Assembly (NCBI GenBank): GCA_028714875.1
Contig: JAQTLN010000011.1
Span: 1-64,000, forward strand
Reading direction: 5' to 3'
Length of the DNA stretch: 64,000 nt
Origin: Gallionellaceae bacterium
GTDB taxonomy: Bacteria > Pseudomonadota > Gammaproteobacteria > Burkholderiales > Thiobacillaceae
Of the stretch, positions 7,248 through 15,152 are shown in pieces. The notes beneath the pieces are model-generated. The model was not told the origin of the DNA, ran no database searches, and saw nothing but the letters and a program-made list of their open reading frames with translations. Made by a program: the position numbers and the translations under genes. How positions within the stretch are numbered: position 1 is the first letter of the stretch; each line of letters begins with the position of its first letter.

Positions 7248-9467
7248 TCAGTTCTTCTTGTAGGAGTAGCTGTAGACATAGCCGTGGTAACCATAGCGAT
7301 AGCGCTGTCTGACGGTATCCATGTCGTTGAAAACGAAGCCCTTGACCTGCACGCCCGCCTGATTGAGGCGTTTCACCGCCTGTTCGATTTCACGGATGGG
7401 GTGCTTGCCGGCACGGGCAACCATCAGCGTGGCTCCGGTATGGCGGCCGATGATGGCGGCGTCTGACACGGCCAGGATGGGCGGGGCATCGACGATGAGG
7501 ATATCGAACAGGTCGCCTAGTTGTTCCAGCAATTCGCCGAAGTGAGCGTGCATCAGCAATTCGGAGGGGTTGGGCGGGCGTTGGCCGGTGGTGACGACCG
7601 ACAGCCCAGGCACCGAAGTCGGCTTGACGATCTCACCCAGGCTGGCCGTGCCGCTGACATATTCGGATACGCCAATCTCGCGCTGCATGCCGAATTCGCG
7701 ATGGATGTGGCCTTTGCGCAAGTCGGCATCAACGATGGCAACTCGTTTGCCGGACTGGGCCAGCACCGCACCCAGGTTTTTGGAGATGAAACTCTTGCCG
7801 ATGCCAGGACTGGGGCCGGTGATAAGTAGCGAACCCTTGTCGGCATCCAGCAGGGCGAAGTGGATGGTGGTGCGCAGACTGCGCAGGCTTTCCACTGCAT
7901 CGTCTTCGGGATAGTCGATGGCGAGTAGTTCACCCTTTTTCTTGCCAGTCTTGATGTCATGCGCCAGCGTCACTTCGGTCTTGCTGTGCGGGATGGTGGC
8001 GTACACCGGCAGGCCGATTTGTTTCTCGATCTTGTCCGGATCTTCCACCATCACACGCAGGGAGCGGATCACCCAGATGACCATGACGCTGAGCAACAGA
8101 CCGAGTATGAAGGAAACAGCGATAATCAAGGCGCCCTTGGGAGAGACGGGTTTGCTGTCGACCATCGCGGCGTCGATGATGCGCGCTTCACCCACCGTTC
8201 CCTCTTTGGAGACACGCAGTTGCTGGGCGCTGTTGAGCAGTTCCGTATACAACTTGGTGGAAACCTCGACATCACGCTGAAGACGCAAGGCGGTCTGCTG
8301 CGTAACCGGCAAACGAGCGACGCTGCTGTCCAACTGGGCACGCATACCTTTGAGGCGTGCAATCTGGGAGTCGATGGACTGCATGCGCGGGTGTTCCGAA
8401 GTGAACTGCTGCCGCAATTCGTCCCGTTGCTGCTGCAACTTCACCGTTTCCTTGTCGATATCGACTATGGAAGTCAGCACACCTTGGGTTTCCAGGGCAA
8501 GATCGACCGACCCCTTGCTCTGTCGATACGCATTGAAGGCCGCTGTGGCGTTATCCATCTGCGCTTTCAGCGTGGGCAATTGGCTGTCGAGGAACTTGAG
8601 CGTTTTTTCCGCTTCGGCAGAACGGTATTCCACGTTCTGTCGCACATAGCCGTTGATGACTTCATCCAGAATCATGGGAAGCAGTACCGTATCCGCATGC
8701 TTGAGTGTCACTTCGATGATGCCTGACTGCTTGGCACGTTCCTTGACCGTGTACTGTCCTTGCAAAGCGTTGATGGCATCTTGTTGAAGCAGCTTGGCCA
8801 GCCTGAAGCGGGTACCCGGCCTGGCCGTCAGTTGCGAGACGAACAGCTTCATGCCACGCGAAGCGGCTGGCTGGCCTACTTGGCCCTCCAGCAGCTTGTT
8901 GTCGTCCTCATCGAAGACCTGGTAGTTACCAGTCTTGCCGGCTACCAGGGTGAGCTGCTTGTTGGTAAGCACGCGAGGCACTTCCAGTGTCTCAACTTTG
9001 ATCTGTTCACCGCCCCAGGCGTAGCTGGACAGTCCGAACAAGGGATCGGCCAAATCCGTACCTGCATAGCGCCGCGCTTTGGCCTTGCCGATTACCGGGA
9101 AGTAGCCAGGTACCGCCACGATGTCCAGTTTGAGCTTGTCCACCACACGTCCAAGGATCATGCGGGATTGCAGGATTTCCAACTGCGCCGCAACCGAGGT
9201 GCTATCTCCCAATAGCGGCTGCAATTCCTTGAGCGCGGTCAGCCCCCCCCCCCCTTTCTTGTCGTCCACCTGTAGCAGGGCATCCGCCTGGTAGACGGGC
9301 GTAGCCACATACAGATAGGCGGCACCCAGCAGCAAAGCGGAAAAAGTGACCGCGACTATCAGCCACTTGTATTCCAGCAAAGTGGCGAAAATTTCACCCA
9401 GGTTGATTTCATCATCGCCGTCCTCTGCAATGGCGTTGGGCGCGGAACTGATCTGATCTGCGGACAT
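7248..9467 (-). CDS. Wzc-type polysaccharide biosynthesis tyrosine autokinase
   Basis: This 739-aa inner-membrane protein controls polymerisation and export of exopolysaccharide. It has an N-terminal Wzz domain with a first TM near residues 35-55, a long periplasmic coiled-coil region, a second TM near residues 445-465, and a cytoplasmic BY-kinase domain. The Walker A motif is GPSPGIGKSF near residue 555, followed by the Walker A' motif VAIVDADLRKG. The C-terminus is a tyrosine cluster (YRYGYHGYVYSYSYKKN), the autophosphorylation tail, which is the expected substrate of the Wzb-like phosphatase nearby. A run of 12 G on the coding strand encodes KKGGGGL at residues 70-76 and is a plausible slippage site. 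Confidence 0.93.
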   Translation of the reverse strand: MSADQISSAPNAIAEDGDDEINLGEIFATLLEYKWLIVAVTFSALLLGAAYLYVATPVYQADALLQVDDKKGGGGLTALKELQPLLGDSTSVAAQLEILQSRMILGRVVDKLKLDIVAVPGYFPVIGKAKARRYAGTDLADPLFGLSSYAWGGEQIKVETLEVPRVLTNKQLTLVAGKTGNYQVFDEDDNKLLEGQVGQPAASRGMKLFVSQLTARPGTRFRLAKLLQQDAINALQGQYTVKERAKQSGIIEVTLKHADTVLLPMILDEVINGYVRQNVEYRSAEAEKTLKFLDSQLPTLKAQMDNATAAFNAYRQSKGSVDLALETQGVLTSIVDIDKETVKLQQQRDELRQQFTSEHPRMQSIDSQIARLKGMRAQLDSSVARLPVTQQTALRLQRDVEVSTKLYTELLNSAQQLRVSKEGTVGEARIIDAAMVDSKPVSPKGALIIAVSFILGLLLSVMVIWVIRSLRVMVEDPDKIEKQIGLPVYATIPHSKTEVTLAHDIKTGKKKGELLAIDYPEDDAVESLRSLRTTIHFALLDADKGSLLITGPSPGIGKSFISKNLGAVLAQSGKRVAIVDADLRKGHIHREFGMQREIGVSEYVSGTASLGEIVKPTSVPGLSVVTTGQRPPNPSELLMHAHFGELLEQLGDLFDILIVDAPPILAVSDAAIIGRHTGATLMVARAGKHPIREIEQAVKRLNQAGVQVKGFVFNDMDTVRQRYRYGYHGYVYSYSYKKN
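9243..9254 (-). repeat. Homopolymer of 12 G (coding strand) inside the Wzc gene
   Basis: The plus strand shows 12 consecutive C, read as G in the Wzc gene, at codons 71-75 between the first transmembrane segment and the periplasmic region. A tract of this length is prone to polymerase slippage; gain or loss of one base would frameshift the kinase early. The present length keeps the frame open. Confidence 0.9.
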
Positions 9468-9535
9468 AAGCGTGGTGGGCTGGGTTCGTTACACGTTGAC
9501 TGCGACGGGGCTATATGAGAAAGCCGGATGAATCA

Positions 9536-10741
9536 TCAGCGCTGTCGAGCGCCAAATAGTGGGTATTGGGTTGTACTGATGGTGTTCAGCATGGTCGCCG
9601 TGGGCAATACGTTGCTGATTACTCGGTTCCAGCGTGCCACCTCGGCGGCGTCGACATAGACGATGTCACGCGGGCGCAGAGGGAAGCGATCCGCAAGCAC
9701 CAGGGAGTCGGGTGATTTGGAGTTCAGATGGAAAAGCTCCGGGCTGTCAGCCTGGCCGCGCATGACGAAGATCCAGGCCGGATTGGAAGTCAACTGATTG
9801 ACGTATCCAGCATCTGCCAGCGCCTCGGCCAGAGTAATGCGCTTCTTGTTCATGAAGTAGGAGCCCGGCTTTTGCACCTCGCCCAGCACGAACACCTTGT
9901 TGAGCGCGCGATCCGGCACGTTGACGATGTCGCCGGGTTCCAGCCTGAGGTTCTGGTCTACGGCGCCGTCTTCATAGAGCGCCTGCAAATCCACCCGCCA
10001 GGTGGTGCCATTCCGCGTAAGCAGAACTTGGCTGTAATCCGATTCGGTGGTAAAGCCTCCCGCACGGCTTACCGCGTCCAGGATTGTGGCGGGGACATCG
10101 TTAAGCTCCTGCTGGCCGGGCGTCTTGACCTCTCCCACCACATAAACTCGCTTGCTGCGGAAAGCGGTGATGCGTACGTCGAGTTGCACCTTCTCGATGT
10201 ACTTGGAAAGCTTCTGCGCCAGAATATCTCGCACCTGACGCGCCGTCTTGCCGACGACCGGAATGATGCCCGCATAAGGATAGTAGATCGTGCCGTCCTC
10301 GGTGACCAGATTGCCCGATACATCAGCGGTACGGTAAGGACCAGCAGGTATCGTCAACTCGGGGTGATCCCATACCGTGATGTTCAGGATGTCGCCCGGG
10401 CCTATTTTGTAATCGGCCATATCCGCGACCGTGAACTTTCCAGGGGAGGCAATTTGCCCACCCTTGTCTGTCGACGCTTTGTTTTTCAGCGCCTTGTCCA
10501 TCTCGATAATCAATTCAGCGGTGATGGCCTTGACCTTGACGTTGCCAGGCACCACCTCATCACCTTGTCTCACCGGCAGTGGCACGGACGATTGCTCGCG
10601 CATGTTGTACGTTTCCGTACCTGGAATGATGGCGCATCCGGCCAGCGCGCCCAGTACAACCGCCAATGACAGCAAGCGTGAAATGCCACCAAATTCAGCC
10701 TGTCGGCGGCGGGGGATAGAAGAACACATAGAGACTTGCAT
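9536..10741 (-). CDS. Wza-type outer-membrane polysaccharide export lipoprotein
   Basis: This 401-aa protein has a lipoprotein signal peptide with lipobox LAGC (Cys36), then a polysaccharide-export domain (YKIGPGDILNITVWDHPEL) and SLBB domains (VYVVGEVKTPGQQELNDVPATI; KVFVLGEVQKPGSYFMNKK). Wza-like proteins form the outer-membrane pore for exopolysaccharide and dock on the Wzc kinase, whose gene follows 68 bp downstream. The start ATG 10741 has AAGGAAA at suitable spacing. The N-terminus carries about 20 residues before the hydrophobic core, somewhat long for a signal peptide. Confidence 0.92.
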   Translation of the reverse strand: MQVSMCSSIPRRRQAEFGGISRLLSLAVVLGALAGCAIIPGTETYNMREQSSVPLPVRQGDEVVPGNVKVKAITAELIIEMDKALKNKASTDKGGQIASPGKFTVADMADYKIGPGDILNITVWDHPELTIPAGPYRTADVSGNLVTEDGTIYYPYAGIIPVVGKTARQVRDILAQKLSKYIEKVQLDVRITAFRSKRVYVVGEVKTPGQQELNDVPATILDAVSRAGGFTTESDYSQVLLTRNGTTWRVDLQALYEDGAVDQNLRLEPGDIVNVPDRALNKVFVLGEVQKPGSYFMNKKRITLAEALADAGYVNQLTSNPAWIFVMRGQADSPELFHLNSKSPDSLVLADRFPLRPRDIVYVDAAEVARWNRVISNVLPTATMLNTISTTQYPLFGARQR

Positions 10742-10775
10742 AGGGTTTCCTTGCTAGTACGCCATCACGGCAGCC

Positions 10776-10908
10776 TAGTAGTCAGTCAACATAAATCGAA
10801 TGGATCGTAGGATGTGGTGAGCGCGGCGAACCGCATCAAGTACGGTCGCATTGCATGGTGCGGTTGGGGCACGTTTGCGTCCTTGTGTTTCAACATGACT
10901 GACTACTA
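10776..10908. repeat. 133-bp element with 13-bp perfect inverted ends, containing a REP-like hairpin
   Basis: TAGTAGTCAGTCA at 10776-10788 is repeated exactly inverted at 10896-10908. Inside lies GTAGGATGTGGTGAGCGCGG followed by CGAACCGCATC, which folds as GATGTGGT/AACCGCATC behind a GTAG foot. This resembles a repeat (GATGCGGT...ACCGCATCCTAC) widespread in proteobacteria. The element lies in the 414-bp gap between the Wzb and Wza genes. The rest of the gap (10909-11155) has an 89-aa minus-strand frame overlapping the Wzb stop, which I do not recognise and do not call. Confidence 0.7.
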
Positions 10909-11155
10909 AGGGTGAGTTGGACATCGATGATGGTCTGACACATGGCCGTTCGCGGCCTCGTGGCGAAGGCTTGGAGCGGTGTCTTCCCAAAGCCGTGGGG
11001 CAAGTAGGCGCCGGATTGTAGTGGTTCACCCGTAGAAGCCGCAATTTGCCTAGGCGTCTGGATCAGGCTACCGGCCACTTGAACATTCGCGGTGTGGTTG
11101 TGACCCGCCGACCGGCCTGGCAAAGCGTCGCCACCTCGCTGCAACCCTGGCCGCC

Positions 11156-11593
11156 TCACAGTTTCTTCATCCAGCTATCCAACCCTTCCTCAATCAGACT
11201 CAAAGCACGTGTGTAGACCTCATCTGCTTGCTTGTAAGGGTCCGGGACTTCCTGCCCGATCCAATGGCCCAATAAATAGGTTTTGCCGCGTGCGGTGGGG
11301 TCGATATCGAACATGGCGTCACGTTGCCGCGATTCCATCACCAGAATGAGGTCAGCCCAGCGAGCCAGTTCCGGGGTCGCCTGCTGCGCGCGATGTGGCG
11401 AGATATCGAGCCCCCTGGTCTGCATCAGGGCGCGCGCGGGCTCATCGGCGGGGTAGTTGCGCAAGGCGCCGACACCCGCCGAACGCACTTCAACCGTGCG
11501 CCCGGCGGCACGCATCCTGTGCAGCAACAGGGCTTCAGCCATGGGACTGCGGCATATATTCCCCGTGCACAGAACTAGAATTCGTTCAAACAA
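11156..11593 (-). CDS. Low-molecular-weight protein-tyrosine phosphatase (Wzb-like)
   Basis: This 145-aa cytoplasmic phosphatase has the active-site loop CTGNICRSP (C-x5-R-S) at residues 9-17 and the general-acid loop DPYKQ near residue 117. Enzymes of this type dephosphorylate the tyrosine tail of Wzc kinases, which cycles the export complex. It lies in the EPS run, 24 bp after the WecA-like gene and upstream of wza- and wzc-type genes, so the partner assignment is well supported by context. Confidence 0.93.
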   Translation of the reverse strand: MFERILVLCTGNICRSPMAEALLLHRMRAAGRTVEVRSAGVGALRNYPADEPARALMQTRGLDISPHRAQQATPELARWADLILVMESRQRDAMFDIDPTARGKTYLLGHWIGQEVPDPYKQADEVYTRALSLIEEGLDSWMKKL

Positions 11594-11617
11594 TGTCAGC
11601 CCCCGGATTCCCTAGCG

Positions 11618-13123
11618 TCATGCCATGACCGCCATAGGCTGGCTGATGCCGTGTGCGCTGTGTATCAGTTTCTTGTGATGTTTCGAGCGGCGATCGATGC
11701 TTCTGAAATCCTGGGTGATGTGCTTGGATCCCACTCTGCGGTCATTGGCGCTATTCCTGATAAGGAACTGGCGCACTCGTATGCCCGCCTTTCCCTTGAA
11801 GCGCCGCTTCAATTTCTCCACCAGGCCTTTGATTTCCCCCACGGAAGTCTCTGTATCTTCGTTCAGCACCTCAAGTACGGCATACACATAACGATCCTGG
11901 CGTCCCTCACGCTCAGCCTGGTAGACATGCAGTTGATAGTCATCCCGTGACTTCATTTCGGATGCGATACCGGCGATCAGATCCAAGGCGCCGTTCAGGT
12001 CGCAATTGCCCAGAAACACGCCACGGGTATCCGGAGAGGTGAGGCCCAGGAAGGTATGAACCCGCCTGAGCACCGGCACAAAACGCCAGGGGCGCACGAT
12101 CAGGTAGAAATACCCGGCAAAAACCACCAGGTAGGCGGCCAGCATCCAGATCCCGGGCACACCCATCCGCAAGCCGGCGATTCCGATCAAGCCCAGCGTG
12201 AGATGGACGAGGGCGATCGCATAGACAATATCCTGAACGCGAAACCCGGCACGGATGAACAAATGATGCAGATGATGCCGGTCAGGCCGAAATGGCGATT
12301 TTCCAAGCCAGAGCCTGCGCAACATGACACCCAGAGTATCCATGAGCGGAATGGAAAACAGCCACAGCGCCGTAACGGGCCTGATCACCCGAACCGGCTC
12401 CTGTGACAAGGCAATCAACAACCAGGCGAACAGAAAACCAAGCAGCATGCTGCCGTTGTCACCCAGAAACACCCGCGCGCGGCGATGCGACCAGTAGCGC
12501 ATATTGAAATAGAGAAAACCCGCCACCCCGCCCAACACCCCGACAGCAAGAACCGCATAACCATAGGCTCCTCCTGAAAACGCGACCAAGGTCAACAGGA
12601 ACAGGGTCACCAGGGAAACCGAACCGGAGAGACCATCGATACCATCAATCATGTTCAAGGCATTGATGACGCCGATGGTCGCAAAAACCGTGAAGGGAAT
12701 AGCCAGAAAGCCAAGTTCAAGCTTATGCCCAAAGGCCAGATAACCGAGATCGAAAAGCACCACGCCCCCGCCCAGCACCATGACCAGCGCCACAACCGCC
12801 TGAATCACGAAGCGGATTCTGAAGCTCAGGTGGTGGATGTCATCCACCAGCCCCGTGAAAAACATGACTGTGGCGCCCAACGCGACCGCCTGCCATTGCA
12901 CCGCGGCACTGTCCATGCCGGGCAGAGCCCCCGTCAGCGCCAGCGTACCCAGTAGCGCGACAAACACACCTACGCCACCCACAAACGGCGTGCTGTGATC
13001 ATGCAGCTTGTGCCCACCGGGTTGATCGACCACGCCCAGTTGCTGGGAAAGCGGAATACCAATGCGGATGGCAACCCCGGAGAGCACCAAGCCAAACCCG
13101 AACAAAATCGCCAGGGACATCAT
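11618..13123 (-). CDS. WecA/MraY-type undecaprenyl-phosphate sugar-1-phosphate transferase with C-terminal extension
   Basis: This multi-pass membrane protein would transfer a sugar phosphate to undecaprenyl phosphate to start a polysaccharide repeat unit. Family motifs are present: PGGHKLHDHSTPFVGG, LVDDIHHLS, NALNMIDGIDGL, VFLGDNGSMLLGF and the loop PFRPDRHHLHHL. WecA-like enzymes are usually about 350 aa. This protein is 501 aa, with about 150 extra cytoplasmic residues after the last TM (FLGNCDLNGALDLIAGIASEM, then a basic tail) that I do not recognise. It is probably the first gene of the EPS run. The start uses tandem ATG codons. Confidence 0.9.
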   Translation of the reverse strand: MMSLAILFGFGLVLSGVAIRIGIPLSQQLGVVDQPGGHKLHDHSTPFVGGVGVFVALLGTLALTGALPGMDSAAVQWQAVALGATVMFFTGLVDDIHHLSFRIRFVIQAVVALVMVLGGGVVLFDLGYLAFGHKLELGFLAIPFTVFATIGVINALNMIDGIDGLSGSVSLVTLFLLTLVAFSGGAYGYAVLAVGVLGGVAGFLYFNMRYWSHRRARVFLGDNGSMLLGFLFAWLLIALSQEPVRVIRPVTALWLFSIPLMDTLGVMLRRLWLGKSPFRPDRHHLHHLFIRAGFRVQDIVYAIALVHLTLGLIGIAGLRMGVPGIWMLAAYLVVFAGYFYLIVRPWRFVPVLRRVHTFLGLTSPDTRGVFLGNCDLNGALDLIAGIASEMKSRDDYQLHVYQAEREGRQDRYVYAVLEVLNEDTETSVGEIKGLVEKLKRRFKGKAGIRVRQFLIRNSANDRRVGSKHITQDFRSIDRRSKHHKKLIHSAHGISQPMAVMA

Positions 13124-13492
13124 CTCTACCTAGCCCGTAATTAGTTGGTTGTTATGAATGAAGGCACTTCATGGAGCGCGTTGGCACCCACACGCGGCGC
13201 GGCCCTCCGCGCCCTTTTCTCGGCAATCAGAGACCAGCTATCGAAGCCACAGACAGACTGCATCCAGACACCTCATGTATATCGGCAACATCACACCCGC
13301 CCGCGATTATCGGGGCACCCCACCCGTTGTTGCAAACAGTGCAATTTCTGACGCGAGCGCAGACAACAAGCAAAGGGCTTGCCAACCAAACATCAAGCCA
13401 GCAAATCAACAACTTGTACACCACGCGCGAAGTTTCACGATCAGGAGCGTAAGAAACCCCGACAAATGATTACCGCACGAAACCAGCGTCGC
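13124..13492. other. Intergenic region with no supported gene
   Basis: This 369-bp stretch separates the EPS run from the PEP-CTERM gene. Short frames on both strands show no recognisable protein features. The promoter for the EPS run should lie here, but I see no convincing sigma-70 or sigma-54 match. Confidence 0.6.
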
Positions 13493-13525
13493 AAAAAAAA
13501 CAGCGGTCAATGACCGCTGTTTTTT
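13493..13525 (-). terminator. Rho-independent terminator of the PEP-CTERM gene
   Basis: Stem CAGCGGTC/GACCGCTG with a 3-nt loop is flanked by A8 on one side and T6 on the other. On the minus strand the hairpin is followed by eight T, 24 bp after the PEP-CTERM stop. It could also work weakly on the plus strand. Confidence 0.9.
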
Positions 13526-13548
13526 ACTGTAAGGAAAACCGACAGTCT

Positions 13549-14346
13549 TCAGACTTTGCGACGACGCATAAACGCCAGGCCTGCAAATCCGAGCCCCAGC
13601 AACGCCAAGGAAGCCGGCTCGGGAACGACAGTGGTGCGGCCGTTATAGGAATAAGTAGGCGCCCCAGCGGAGTAGCCGGTCGGCGTGGAAGTGAACCCGT
13701 AGAGATAACTGTCAAAGCCTTGATAGGTCACCTTCACCACTTCGCTGACACTATGCACCCCGGTGAGTTGCTGAGTCAGGCCATTGCCAAGGAACAAGAC
13801 ATTGAGGAAGGGCGTCGCATTCAGGAGGCCATCCAGACCCACCACAACCCGGCCATCGATCAGGTTAACGTCCGACACATTGGGGTCACTGACCACCTGG
13901 TACATGGGCTGAACCCCAGAAGCCAAAGGATCGCCATCAGCATTGAAGAATTTGAACAGAGCGGTTGTCATCTGAGCCGAGGTCAGGCTAACACCCACTG
14001 AAGAAGCGGCATTCGTGATGTACTGGATTGCCAGGGCGTTGCTGTTGGCGGTCCAATCCCCAAGCACCAAGCTGCTCAAAGACACGGCGTTACCGGCGAA
14101 ATCACCGCTCAACGTGGTAACCGGACCCGCATACTTGCTCAACTCGACGTTACCAGCGCCCGACAGCACCCCAGCCAGGGTTCCAAAACCCGCCTGCAAC
14201 ACGCCAGGAGACGACTCACCCCAGATGATAGAGGTGCCGCCCGATAGGGTCGCGTTAGACAGCGGCACCGCCTGAGCACCCATCGAAGCAAGCAACACGC
14301 CCGCGGCGATAGCCAGTTTGCTTTTTGTTCCAGTAAAGGCCGTCAT
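13549..14346 (-). CDS. PEP-CTERM sorting-domain secreted protein
   Basis: This 265-aa protein has an N-terminal signal peptide (KLAIAAGVLLASMGAQA) and a C-terminal PEP-CTERM signal: VVPEPASLALLGLGFAGLAF, then MRRRKV. Proteins of this class are sorted and cleaved by an exosortase (EpsH/XrtA type) and usually travel with exopolysaccharide genes, as here. The middle region is low in charge and recognisable only as typical of the class. The ORF track starts at 14433; ATG 14346 is chosen because of the preceding TAGGAGAG site and the signal peptide. No exosortase gene is in the window. Confidence 0.92.
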   Translation of the reverse strand: MTAFTGTKSKLAIAAGVLLASMGAQAVPLSNATLSGGTSIIWGESSPGVLQAGFGTLAGVLSGAGNVELSKYAGPVTTLSGDFAGNAVSLSSLVLGDWTANSNALAIQYITNAASSVGVSLTSAQMTTALFKFFNADGDPLASGVQPMYQVVSDPNVSDVNLIDGRVVVGLDGLLNATPFLNVLFLGNGLTQQLTGVHSVSEVVKVTYQGFDSYLYGFTSTPTGYSAGAPTYSYNGRTTVVPEPASLALLGLGFAGLAFMRRRKV

Positions 14347-14426
14347 TTGCGACTCTCCTAAGAAAAAATTGAAATATTCACACTCGGCATGGTCACCACT
14401 GAACCACGCCTGCTTGGAGCTCAATA

Positions 14427-14442
14427 AGCACATCCCATGCCA
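14427..14442 (-). promoter_or_regulatory. Candidate sigma-54 (-24/-12) promoter for the PEP-CTERM gene
   Basis: The minus strand reads TGGCATGGGATGTGCT. It has GG and GC at the required spacing and differs from TGGCAC-N5-TTGCW at only two of the fixed positions. It would start transcription about 70 nt upstream of the chosen ATG. PEP-CTERM genes in related systems are linked to the PrsK/PrsR two-component system and RpoN, which supports the call. Confidence 0.65.
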
Positions 14443-14869
14443 GGCACACTCAACGGCAGAATGCCATTAACAATAACAACATGTTAGACGCATACCAGAG
14501 CACTTAGGCCGCCACCATTACCCCCTTGGCAGCGCCAGACTGTAAACATTCTCGACACTTCGCAATTGCGCTGAAAAGTCCAAGCGAAAAGACTTTCCAC
14601 ACAGCGTCCGATTCAGAGCGGGCTGGGAACGGCCTCTGAATCAGTAGACACCCCTCCCGCACAAAATCCGCCCAAACGAATGGGGCAAGACACCGTTGCC
14701 GGCGCAACCAAACACACCTACCCCCCGATCACCTCCAGGGAACGCTCTCACCGCCGGATGCATAAATATTATTTATTACCAATCAACATTTCCTATCGCT
14801 ATGATGCCGCGCCACTCCGAGGGAGATGTCCAAATGTACTATCCAACCCTACTCGCCGCATCCTGACGC
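14443..14869. other. Divergent intergenic region between the PEP-CTERM gene and ccoS
   Basis: This 427-bp region holds no supported gene. The right end carries an AT-rich stretch with a weak FNR-like site (14773-14786, TTATTACCAATCAA, one perfect half) and TATGAT at 14800-14805 that could serve as a -10 for ccoS. The spacing between these is not the standard class II arrangement, so the promoter is tentative. Confidence 0.45.
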
Positions 14870-15064
14870 ATGGACATCCTCTACCTCCTCATTCCCCTTA
14901 GCCTGGTCTTCGTTGCGGTCATCGCCTACGTCTTTCTCTGGGCTGTCAAAAGCGGGCAGTTCGAGGACATGGAAGGCCCGGCGCATCGCATCCTCATGGA
15001 CGACGACATCGCCCCACCGTCCGCCAAGCAAAGCACACAAAAATCGGACAAGAATGTCGATTGA
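14870..15064 (+). CDS. ccoS: cbb3-type cytochrome oxidase assembly protein CcoS
   Basis: This 64-aa single-span membrane protein has TM residues about 3-25 (LYLLIPLSLVFVAVIAYVFLWAV) followed by SGQFEDMEGPAHRILMDDD, which matches CcoS closely. CcoS is needed to insert heme and copper into the cbb3 catalytic subunit. It lies 88 bp upstream of ccoN. In many genomes ccoS follows the copper ATPase ccoI instead, and no ccoI is visible here. The stop codon overlaps the FNR-type box that precedes ccoN. Confidence 0.93.
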   Translation: MDILYLLIPLSLVFVAVIAYVFLWAVKSGQFEDMEGPAHRILMDDDIAPPSAKQSTQKSDKNVD

Positions 15065-15074
15065 CATTAATCAA
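15061..15074 (+). promoter_or_regulatory. FNR/ANR-type box upstream of ccoN
   Basis: TTGACATTAATCAA matches the FNR consensus TTGAT-N4-ATCAA at nine of ten fixed positions. Its centre lies about 85 bp before the ccoN ATG. cbb3 operons are commonly activated by FNR-family regulators under low oxygen. The site overlaps the ccoS stop codon, which suggests ccoNOQP has its own oxygen-controlled promoter. Confidence 0.75.
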
Positions 15075-15152
15075 GCCGATTAATAGCATTCGACCGTCGA
15101 ATTTTCGGCGTTCGTTTTTTTAGACCCAGCCTCAACTGCGAAGGAGACCCGT

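Noticed and set aside
10890-11159. 89-aa ORF overlapping the wzb-type stop
   Set aside because: The start overlap is tempting, but no family features are visible and the 3' end runs into the inverted-repeat element.
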